This document shows positions 1 through 7,600 of a stretch of DNA of 14,350 bases, piece by piece (position 1 is the stretch's first letter; every line of letters begins with the position of its first letter). The stretch lies in assembly GCA_018679695.1 (NCBI GenBank), contig JAHHKH010000350.1, forward strand, positions 1-14,350, read 5' to 3'. The position numbers and the translations under genes are program-made. Under the pieces are notes generated by a model. That model made no database searches and was not told the origin of the DNA. It worked only from the letters and a program-made list of their open reading frames with translations. The stretch comes from Maribacter sp. GTDB taxonomy: Bacteria; Bacteroidota; Bacteroidia; Flavobacteriales; Flavobacteriaceae.

Positions 1-695
1 AATTCTTTGACCTCATTGTTGACCGCCACAATATGTACCTCCTTTACCTTTCCAAGTTGATTCAATCCACTCGAAATATCCAAAAGAGGAGAAGTTTTGA
101 TGAGCACCTGCTTTGACTTCGTTAATAACAAATCCAGGTGAGGTACTACATTTGGCATGCAGTCCGATAGCATGAATACCTTTTTGCTGTTCATGGAACG
201 TCGTGATGGATCTAAATAGATGCAATCAAATTTAGCAGAGGTATTTTTAATGAACTCCAGTCCGTCAATTTGTTCAACACGTATATTTTTTGCACCTAAA
301 ACCTTAAAATTAAGGGCAGCGATTTCAGAAAGATTTTTACTGATTTCGCAATGAACGACTGCTTTTATTTTTTTGCTGAAATAAAAAGAATCAACCCCTA
401 GTCCGCCAGTCAGGTCCACCAATGATTTCCCACTGAAAATCCGGGTTTTGTAGGCTGCCGTAATTTCAGATGAGCACTGCTCAATATTCAACTTGTTAGG
501 ATAATAGATCTTTTCGGAATTATACCAGGAAGGGAGTTTGTTCTTGCATTTATTCTTGGCTTCGATCTGCTCGGCCAATTCTCTGTTGGAAATAGCGTCA
601 AAAACTGGTTTTTGGAGCAATACTGACATGATGTCAGTAGTTAAATTATTATTTATAAAATCCTGTACACCAGTATTTAAAATCTTTTTATTCAA
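1..695 (-). CDS. THUMP-like class I SAM-dependent methyltransferase, 3' end cut by window edge
   Basis: Probable RNA methyltransferase of the Bacteroidota family with a Rossmann SAM domain followed by a THUMP-like C-terminal region. The 231 residues visible cover the N-terminal region and methyltransferase core; the family is nearly 400 residues, so the C-terminal part lies outside the window. Visible motifs: KLPSWYNSEKIYYPNKLNIE (53-72), SAM motif I LVDLTGGLGVDSFYFS (92-107), acidic residue E117 after the second strand, DPSRR (162-166) and KTSPLLD (200-206). Start: the first in-frame ATG is at 629, but the 22 codons above it encode family-like sequence (NTGVQDFINNNLTTDI), and an in-frame stop lies at 719-717. 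The only standard start codon between is TTG at 695-693, 7 nt after the stop of the permease gene. Last gene of a tight minus-strand run. Exact RNA target unknown. Family call strong; TTG start likely. Confidence 0.88.
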   Translation of the reverse strand, partial: MNKKILNTGVQDFINNNLTTDIMSVLLQKPVFDAISNRELAEQIEAKNKCKNKLPSWYNSEKIYYPNKLNIEQCSSEITAAYKTRIFSGKSLVDLTGGLGVDSFYFSKKIKAVVHCEISKNLSEIAALNFKVLGAKNIRVEQIDGLEFIKNTSAKFDCIYLDPSRRSMNSKKVFMLSDCMPNVVPHLDLLLTKSKQVLIKTSPLLDISSGLNQLGKVKEVHIVAVNNEVKE

Positions 696-702
696 AGTTA
701 TA

Positions 703-1791
703 CTATAAATTTTTAGTCAAGGATTTCACTATCTTATTATCCGATAAAAACTCTTTTAAAATAACTTTTATTGCTGTATATCCGGGAACTGCAATAATCA
801 TTCCGGTGATCCCAAACAATAATCCGCCGATAATGATAATCAAGAAAATTTCCAAGGGATGCGACCTTACGCTATTTGAAAAAATATAGGGCTGTGAAAA
901 GAAATTATCAACCAATTGCCCAATGACAAAACCGATCATAACATAGATGGTTTTGGGTAGGATGACGGTGCTGAAATCAGCACCTAGGTTACTGGTCATG
1001 GTCAAGGTCATCATGAGTATCCCCCCTATAATCGGACCCACATATGGAATCAGGTTTAACAAGGCACATAAGAAGGCAATTACAATGGCATTTTCTATTC
1101 CAAAAATGAACAATACAATGGAGTAGATAATGAACAATATGAGAATTTGCAAGACAAGCCCTATGAAATATCTTGACAGTAGGTCCTTGATGGTGTCTAT
1201 CGACTTCTTTAATCGACTTTCCTTGTTGTCGGGTATGAATACCAGCAGGCCTTCCTCAAAAAGTTTACTGTCCTTTAGAAAGAAAAAAGCAATAAATAGT
1301 ACAGAGAAAAGACCAATGCTCAAGCTGCCAAGAACACTTACAAATGAATTGAGAAAGTCTGGAATAAAACCAAAATCGAAATTGGCAAGGAGTTTCGAAT
1401 CCTTTATCCCTTGTTCTATTTCAAAAGAACTTAAGCCAAAATATTCGGTGACTTGCCTGTAAAGGTTTTCCACATTGGCTTGTAATGCATCAATGTTTAG
1501 AAGCGAGAGGTTTTGCCCTTGTGATATAAGTAGGGGTATGAAAAGCGCTATTATCCCTGCGATTATTCCTATGAGGAACAGCATCGTGACTATTACGGCC
1601 AGAGTATTATTGAATTTTAATCGCCTTCTTAAAAACAAAACAATAGGTCTTCCCAATAGTGAGGCGACCACTGCAATGGTCAAATAGGCCAATACAGATT
1701 GTATTTTGTACAAAAAGAGCAATAGCAAGGCGATGCCAGCTAGTATGGCTATTGCCCTAAGAATACCATCTGAGATTATTTTGGGAGTCAT
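703..1791 (-). CDS. AI-2E family transporter (putative permease)
   Basis: Integral inner-membrane protein of 362 residues, the usual length for the AI-2E/UPF0118 family (PerM, TqsA, YdgG relatives). Hydrophobic segments lie at about 11-28, 31-50, 64-90, 150-172, 209-231, 233-263, 280-297 and 314-343, which fits the family's eight-helix layout. Family hallmarks are NLIPYVGPIIGG (246-257), SHPLEIFLIIIIGG (310-323) and the following GITGM (327-331). The soluble loop between helices 3 and 4 (about 91-148) is as expected. Substrates differ within the family (autoinducer-2 export, Na+/H+ antiport and others) and cannot be read from this sequence; flavobacterial members are mostly uncharacterised. 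The ATG at 1791 follows the DUF4159 stop codon by 3 nt, so translational coupling is likely. Confidence 0.93.
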   Translation of the reverse strand: MTPKIISDGILRAIAILAGIALLLLFLYKIQSVLAYLTIAVVASLLGRPIVLFLRRRLKFNNTLAVIVTMLFLIGIIAGIIALFIPLLISQGQNLSLLNIDALQANVENLYRQVTEYFGLSSFEIEQGIKDSKLLANFDFGFIPDFLNSFVSVLGSLSIGLFSVLFIAFFFLKDSKLFEEGLLVFIPDNKESRLKKSIDTIKDLLSRYFIGLVLQILILFIIYSIVLFIFGIENAIVIAFLCALLNLIPYVGPIIGGILMMTLTMTSNLGADFSTVILPKTIYVMIGFVIGQLVDNFFSQPYIFSNSVRSHPLEIFLIIIIGGLLFGITGMIIAVPGYTAIKVILKEFLSDNKIVKSLTKNL

Positions 1792-1794
1792 GGC

Positions 1795-2445
1795 CTAACT
1801 TTTGAAAGCATAAGATATGATATTCGCGCCCATTTGCAAAGCTTTGAGGCGTACCGATTCGGGATCATTATGGACTGAAGGGTCCTCCCATCCATCCCCC
1901 AAATCAGATTCATAGGTGAACAATAGGACTAACCTTCCTTCGTGTACAATACCGAAAGCCTGGGGTCGTTTGCCCTCATGCTCATGGATTTTCGGTAAGC
2001 CTTGGGGAAAAGGATATTGCTGTGAAAAAATTGGATGGTCGGCACCTAACTCCTCCAACTCATTATTGGGAAACACTTTTATCAATTCCTTGCTCAAATA
2101 AGGTTCCATGCCGTAATTATCATCAATATGCAGAAATCCGCCCGAAAGTAAGTACATTCTTAAATTGTCAGCTTCCTCTTGTGAAAATACAACGTTGCCG
2201 TGGCCTGTCATATGCAGATAAGGGTATTGGTAAATGGTAATATCGCCAACTTCAACAGTTTTGGGTTGCTCCTTGATCTTAGTGCCAATATTGGCATTGC
2301 AGAACCGTATGAGATTAGGGAGTGCCGTTGGATTGGCATACCAATCGCCACCGCCTTTATATTTAAGAATGGCTATTTCTTGGCCATTTGCCAAATTCAT
2401 CATGGCCAAGAAGGCCAATGCTATCAAGGTATTTAGTTGCTTCAT
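1795..2445 (-). CDS. DUF4159 domain-containing exported protein
   Basis: Protein of unknown function carrying a single DUF4159 domain, widespread in Bacteroidota. From the chosen start (216 residues) it opens with a signal peptide: MKQLN, a hydrophobic core LIALAFLAMMNLA, and likely cleavage near ANG-QE (20-23). Conserved blocks are GGGDWYANPTALPNLI (31-46), HMTGHGNV (78-85), GGFLHIDDNYGM (102-113), ADHPIF (135-140), KIHEHEGKRPQAFGI (152-166) and GDGWEDPSVHND (183-194). The many His, Asp and Gly residues suggest a metal- or ligand-binding pocket, and a ThuA/amidotransferase-like fold has been suggested for such families; this is inference. A longer start at 2475 overlaps the rsmE stop and adds MVKGIYSRLR. 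I prefer 2445 because it gives a standard signal peptide, but the longer form could also be exported. It sits 22 nt after rsmE and 3 nt before the permease gene. Confidence 0.9.
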   Translation of the reverse strand: MKQLNTLIALAFLAMMNLANGQEIAILKYKGGGDWYANPTALPNLIRFCNANIGTKIKEQPKTVEVGDITIYQYPYLHMTGHGNVVFSQEEADNLRMYLLSGGFLHIDDNYGMEPYLSKELIKVFPNNELEELGADHPIFSQQYPFPQGLPKIHEHEGKRPQAFGIVHEGRLVLLFTYESDLGDGWEDPSVHNDPESVRLKALQMGANIISYAFKS

Positions 2446-2467
2446 TCTAAGCCTGGAATAAATGCCT

Positions 2468-3175
2468 TTAACCATTATTGATTAAGTTAACTGTTGTACA
2501 GGCAACAATGGCCGCAGTTTCGGTTCGTAGTCTATTTTGACCAAGTGAAACCGGAAGAAACCCTTTTTCATAGGCGCTCTCGATTTCGGTTCTTGAAAAA
2601 TCCCCTTCAGGGCCTATTAGAATCGTAACATCCTTATCAGGTGCCACACGTCTTTTGAGTTCCAGTTTCTCATCCTCATCGCAGTGGGCAATAAACAACA
2701 AGCCACCCCTTTCTTGTTCAATGAATTCCTTGAAGCTCATAATGGGATTAAGTTTAGGTAAATAGGCCTGCATAGATTGTTTCATTGCTGATTGAAGCAC
2801 TTTTTCCATGCGTTCCTGCTTTACGATTTTACGTTCGGAATGATCACATAGGATAGGCGTAATTTCGTCAACCCCTATTTCGGTGGCTTTTTCTAAAAAC
2901 CACTCAAAACGCTCATTGCTTTTTGTTGGGGCTACTACTAAATGAAACCAATACATTTGGCGGTGCTTTTTGGTAGTCGAGGTTATTTGCGCCTTGCATT
3001 TTTTTGTATCAGCACGAATAATGCTTGCTTCAAAAATATAACCTTTACCATTGGTAATCATTAATATATCACCTACTTTTTTACGTAATACTTTAACAAT
3101 ATGATTACTTTCTTCAGGGCTGAAAACAAATTGTGAAGCGCTATTGTCCAATCGGGGATTATAAAATAATTGCAT
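2468..3175 (-). CDS. rsmE: 16S rRNA (uracil(1498)-N(3))-methyltransferase
   Basis: Cytoplasmic SPOUT-class enzyme that uses S-adenosylmethionine to make m3U1498 in 16S rRNA, in the decoding region of the assembled 30S subunit. At 235 residues it has normal RsmE length. The N-terminal PUA-like RNA-binding part is visible in NHIVKVLRKKVGD (24-36) and the TNGKG turn (41-45). The trefoil-knot domain carries EKATEIGVDEITPI (95-108), SERK (113-116), ILIGPEGDFS (185-194) and the SAM-binding knot LGQNRLRTETAA (211-222). All catalytic and cofactor motifs look intact. It starts at ATG 3175, 20 nt after the TfoX-domain gene, and its stop lies just before the DUF4159 gene. Co-transcription with tsaD links tRNA and rRNA modification. 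Confidence 0.97.
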   Translation of the reverse strand: MQLFYNPRLDNSASQFVFSPEESNHIVKVLRKKVGDILMITNGKGYIFEASIIRADTKKCKAQITSTTKKHRQMYWFHLVVAPTKSNERFEWFLEKATEIGVDEITPILCDHSERKIVKQERMEKVLQSAMKQSMQAYLPKLNPIMSFKEFIEQERGGLLFIAHCDEDEKLELKRRVAPDKDVTILIGPEGDFSRTEIESAYEKGFLPVSLGQNRLRTETAAIVACTTVNLINNG

Positions 3176-3195
3176 GAAAATATTTAAAGTTGTTC

Positions 3196-3543
3196 CTAAT
3201 TATTTTGAAGTTTATTTATTGCATGTTCAATGCCCAATTCAATCCAATTTTGGAGTTGTTCCTCGGTTTCAAAACCTTTTGGGGATACGTATATGAATTC
3301 TTTCATTGGCCTATTGGTGAAATCCATTGGCCTAACCGATTCCATTTTCAAAATAGCATCCATTTTACCGCTTATGACACGAACCATTAAATCATTCTTT
3401 ACTATTCCCACGGTCATTTTACCCTTATACATAATGGCAAGCCCACCAAACATTTTCTTTTTGGAAAGATGTTTTGAAATCTTCTTGGGAAAAACTTGTA
3501 ATGCAAAATCAAGCCGTTTTTCCAAATCCTCATTATAGGCCAT
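3196..3543 (-). CDS. TfoX/Sxy N-terminal domain protein
   Basis: Small 115-residue protein consisting of one TfoX N-terminal domain. The hallmark is KKMFGGLAIMYKGKMTVGIV (29-48), followed by NDLMVRV (50-56) and a C-terminal part with MDFTNRPMKEFIYVSP (73-88) and a final helix. In gammaproteobacteria TfoX/Sxy regulates competence, but those proteins also have a C-terminal helical domain that is absent here. Stand-alone N-domain proteins are common in Bacteroidota and have no established role, so a competence function should not be assumed. It lies 10 nt after tsaD and 20 nt before rsmE, within the same transcript. The domain call is firm and the function open. Confidence 0.88.
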   Translation of the reverse strand: MAYNEDLEKRLDFALQVFPKKISKHLSKKKMFGGLAIMYKGKMTVGIVKNDLMVRVISGKMDAILKMESVRPMDFTNRPMKEFIYVSPKGFETEEQLQNWIELGIEHAINKLQNN

Positions 3544-3553
3544 AAAAATTGCT

Positions 3554-4576
3554 TCAAATAATATACCTGGCTTTAGCAGTTATTTCTTGGGAGGCAAATA
3601 TCCCACTCTTAAATTTATAGTAACCAACTATACCTATCATTGCCGCATTGTCGGTGCAATACTCAAATTTAGGAATATAAGTAGACCAACCGTAATTCTT
3701 TTCTGCATTTTTTAAAGCAGACCTGATCCCAGAATTAGCTGAAACCCCACCACCAATGGCTACTTGATTAATCCCTGTCTGTTTTACAGCCTTTTTGAGT
3801 TTATCCATCAAGATATTGATAATGGTGTATTGGATTGAAGCACAAATATCATTTAGGTTTTCCTCTACAAAATTTGGATTTTTTTGGGTTTCCCTTTGTA
3901 CAAAATAGAGAATACTGGTCTTTAATCCACTGAAGCTAAAATTCAAATCTTTTACTTTCGGCTTTGGAAAAACGAATTTATGGGAATCTCCCAATTGGGC
4001 ATATTTATCAACCAAAGGGCCACCAGGATAAGGCAGACCTAAGAGCTTACCACTTTTATCAAAGGCCTCACCCACTGCATCATCCAAGGTTTCGCCTAAG
4101 ATTTCCATTGTAAAATGGCTATCGACCTTAACGATTTGGGTATGACCCCCACTTATGGTCATTGCCAAAAAAGGGAATTTAGGTTTAGGATTATTCTCTT
4201 CATGAATAAAATGGGCCAGGATATGCGCTTGCATATGATTGACTTCAATAAGAGGTATATTCAAACCAAGGGCTAAAGATTTGGCAAAGGAAGTGCCGAC
4301 CAATAATGACCCCATAAGTCCTGGTCCACGCGTAAAAGCTATGGCAGATAACTGTTTTTTGTCGATATTTGCTTTTAATAAAGCTTGGTGCACAACCGGT
4401 ACTATATTTTGCTGATGTGCCCGTGAGGCGAGTTCGGGAACAATACCCCCATATTCCTCATGAATTTGTTGGGTTGCAACGATATTGCTAATGACTTTAT
4501 TATTGCGTAATACCGCCGCAGAAGTATCATCACAAGATGATTCGATAGCGAGAATATAAATAGTTTCCTTATCCAT
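3554..4576 (-). CDS. tsaD: tRNA N6-adenosine threonylcarbamoyltransferase TsaD
   Basis: Kae1/Qri7/YgjD-family ASKHA protein that, with TsaB and TsaE, transfers the threonylcarbamoyl group from TC-AMP to A37 of ANN-decoding tRNAs (t6A). From ATG 4576 it has 340 residues, the normal length. Motifs: AIESSCDDTSAAV (10-22), TRGPGLMGSLLVG (82-94), metal ligands in NHMQAH (His114 and His118), SGGHTQ (142-147), DDAVGEAFDK (165-174), GLPYPGGP (180-187), FSFSGLKTS (213-221), GGGVSAN (275-281) and CTDNAAMIG (307-315; Asp309 is the third metal ligand). A 5'-longer ORF from ATG 4615 adds MFYLCTPIFIPNL, which is not family-like, and a consensus -7 promoter element lies inside that extension, so I use 4576. 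First gene of the six-gene minus-strand run, divergent from the TamB gene; an essential gene in most bacteria. Confidence 0.97.
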   Translation of the reverse strand: MDKETIYILAIESSCDDTSAAVLRNNKVISNIVATQQIHEEYGGIVPELASRAHQQNIVPVVHQALLKANIDKKQLSAIAFTRGPGLMGSLLVGTSFAKSLALGLNIPLIEVNHMQAHILAHFIHEENNPKPKFPFLAMTISGGHTQIVKVDSHFTMEILGETLDDAVGEAFDKSGKLLGLPYPGGPLVDKYAQLGDSHKFVFPKPKVKDLNFSFSGLKTSILYFVQRETQKNPNFVEENLNDICASIQYTIINILMDKLKKAVKQTGINQVAIGGGVSANSGIRSALKNAEKNYGWSTYIPKFEYCTDNAAMIGIVGYYKFKSGIFASQEITAKARYII

Positions 4577-4601
4577 GAGGTTTGGAATAAAAATTGGAGT
4601 A

Positions 4602-4609
4602 CAAAGGTA
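4602..4609 (-). promoter_or_regulatory. Bacteroidota-type -7 promoter element for the tsaD operon
   Basis: On the minus strand the octamer TACCTTTG matches TAnnTTTG, the -7 consensus of Bacteroidota primary-sigma promoters, exactly. A weak -33 partner, TTTT at 4633-4630, lies 20 nt upstream (consensus TTTG). Transcription would begin near 4595-4598, leaving a leader of about 20 nt before the tsaD ATG at 4576. It would start downstream of the alternative ATG at 4615, which argues against the longer tsaD form. The element overlaps the DNA that appears to encode the N-terminus of the divergent TamB protein. Prediction from pattern only. Confidence 0.55.
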
Positions 4610-4660
4610 AAACATAAAAGCCCTATCAGAAAACTAAGGAAAATACTGGTTCGAATACTC

Positions 4661-7600
4661 TTGGTATTATTGCTTATAAGCGTATTGGGCACCATTGTTC
4701 TTTCCATGCCATTCATACAGACACGTTTTGCCAAGTATGCTACCAATACCATAAACGAAGAATTTGGCACTAATATCAATATTGATCAGATCCGTGTTTC
4801 TTTAATCTCCTGGGACGCAGCTTTGAAAGGAATATATATAGAGGATTATCAAAAAGATACCCTGTTTTATATTAATGATCTAAGTACTTCGATTTTAAGT
4901 GTGCGTAATTTGACCAAGGGCAAGCTCGAATTTGGGCATATTGATATTGATGAGCTAAACTTTAAACTAAAGACCTACCTAGATACTACCAGCACCAATT
5001 TAGAAGTGTTCATCGATAAGTTGGACGATGGTAAACCAAGAAAACCTGGTACCCCACCGTTCTTTTTTTCTTCATCGGACGTTGAAATTACCAATAGTAG
5101 ATTTAAATTGATCGATGAGAATCGCGAAAAGCAAGAAACCCTCAACTTTAGGGATTTGAGCATAAGTGCTACCGATTTCTTGATCTTGGGACCTGATGTT
5201 TCCACTGCTATAAGTGCAATGTCATTTAGGGACAAAAGGGATATTGATGTTAAGAAACTGGCTACTATATTTAAGTATACCAAAAAGCAGATGCGATTTG
5301 ATACGCTGAGTATTGATACTCCAGGATCAAATCTTAAAGGGAATCTTGTTTTTGATTACAACCGAAAGGATTTTAAGGATTTCTTGAACAAAGTCCAGAT
5401 TACAGCTGATTTTACCGAGTCATCAGTCTCGTTGGATGAAATCAACATACTCTATGACCAATTTGGTAAAGGCAAGAAAGTTGATTTCTCTTCACACATT
5501 AATGGGGTTTTGAACGATTTGAATACTGAAGACCTTTTTTTGGTATCGGACAACACGGGAATTCGCGGGGATTTCAACTTTAAAAATCTCTTTACTACGG
5601 AGGTCCCCTTTTTAATGGAGGCAAATATGAGGAATGTGACCAGTAGTTATTATGAGTTACGGTCGCTAATGCCCAATATCATGAGCAGTAAATCATTGTC
5701 CTCAACCTTCCGTAAATTCGGTCAGTTTACTATTAGGGGAACTGCCACGGTAACTGAAAGTTCGGTAAAGACCAAAGTGAATTTAAATACGGCCATTGGA
5801 AGTAGTTATGCTGATTTAGAACTGACCGATTTCAATAATATCGAAAATGCAGCCTATAATGGTTTTGTTTCCTTGATAGATTTTGACCTTGGTATTTTTA
5901 CTGAAAACAATAAATTGGGAAAAACAACTCTGGATTTCAATGTTGAGGGCAAGGGTTTTGTAAAGAATAAACTCAATACTGAGGTAATTGGAGAGGTGTA
6001 TTCCATGAATTTCAATAATTACGAATATAAAAACTTAAAAGTTTCCGGTATTCTCAAAGAACAGTTGTTTGACGGTTCAATTCTCAGTAATGACGAAAAT
6101 TTAAAGTTCAATTTTAAGGGATTGGCAGATTTTGGTAAAGACCAAAACAACTTCAACTTTATTGCGAATGTAGATTATGCCAACCTGAAGAAGCTGAATT
6201 TCATCAACGATAGCGTATCTATTTTCAAAGGAAACGTGAATATTGATATTTCGGGAAATTCACTTGATAATATTATTGGGGACATCAATTTTACAAAGAC
6301 GATTTTTCAGAATAAGAACGATACCTATTATTTTGATGATTTCAAGGTCTCCTCATCCTTTGAAAATGATTCCACACGAACCATTGATATAAACTCACCC
6401 GATATCATTACTGGTTATATGAGAGGTAATTTCAGGGTGAAGGAATTGGGTCGTTTGGTCCAGAATTCATTGGGGAGTATTTACACGAACTATAGGCCAT
6501 TCGATATTTCGGATGGTCAAACATTGGCCTTTAATTTTAAGATATATAACAAGATAGTTGATGTTTTTTTTCCAGAGGTGCAATTTGATCCAAATACGTT
6601 TATTAGGGGCAACATTGTAGCTGATGAAGGAGATTTTAAGTTAACGTTTAAATCACCAAGCATTGAGGCCTATGGCAATGAGGCCGATAATATTGATATA
6701 AAAATAGACAATAAGAATCCCTTGTTCAATACGTTTATTTCAATTAGTGATTTGACAACAAACTACTATAACCTTAAGGATTTTAATCTCATCAATACCA
6801 AATTGAAGGATACCCTATTCTTTAGGACCGAATTTAAAGGAGGCAGTGATTATGATGATAGTTACAATCTTAATTTCTACCACACTTTTAACCAGGAGAA
6901 CAAATCGGTAATCGGTTTAAAAAAATCAGACATCAGTTTCAAGAACAATACCTGGATCCTTAATAGGGAAGGTAATACCAAGAATAAGGTCATAATCAAT
7001 AAAAGCCTTGACAGTATTCAGATCCAGGAAATTGTTATGAACAATAACCAGCAAGAGCAAATACGCTTACGCGGACAGTTGGCAGACTCTACCTATAAAG
7101 ACTTGGAATTACAGTTCAAGATCGTATCATTGGATAAGATAACGCCGGCCATTGATAGTCTTAAACTAGAAGGAGAAGTAAACGGTACGCTTAATGTGTT
7201 GCAAAAAGATGATGTGTATTTACCTTCATCGAATTTGGGAATAACCGATTTTTCAGTCAATGGTATGCGTTTAGGAGACCTGAATATCGGAATTGTCGGA
7301 AATCGTGACCTCACTGATTTTGTTGTTAATTCCCAGATTACGGATAACGGCATAGAGAAATTGGGGATTATCGGTAATATTTCCAATAAAACCGAGTTAC
7401 CTCAAGCTAATCTCATGGTAAATTTCAATGATTTTGAACTAGAGCCGTTTAATCCTCTGGGTGAAGGGGTCATATCGAATATTCGAGGTTTGTTGAGTGG
7501 AAATGCAAGATTCGAAGGGGATATTGATAATCCTAATTTTAGTGGACTATTAACTTTGAACAATGCCGGTATTGCGATTCCTTATTTAAACGTGGATTAT

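Noticed and set aside
13..225. Minus-strand ORF of 70 codons at the left edge
   Set aside because: It is in another frame of the THUMP-like methyltransferase gene, which has clear family motifs in its own frame; a shadow ORF.
703..1791. Autoinducer-2 exporter role for the AI-2E family permease
   Set aside because: The family name comes from one E. coli member; substrates vary and nothing in the sequence or neighbours points to quorum sensing.
4402..4779. Minus-strand ORF of 125 codons with a hydrophobic segment, spanning the tsaD start and the tamB start
   Set aside because: It overlaps the real tsaD frame and the tamB 5' end, and its sequence is an out-of-frame translation of both; no independent support.
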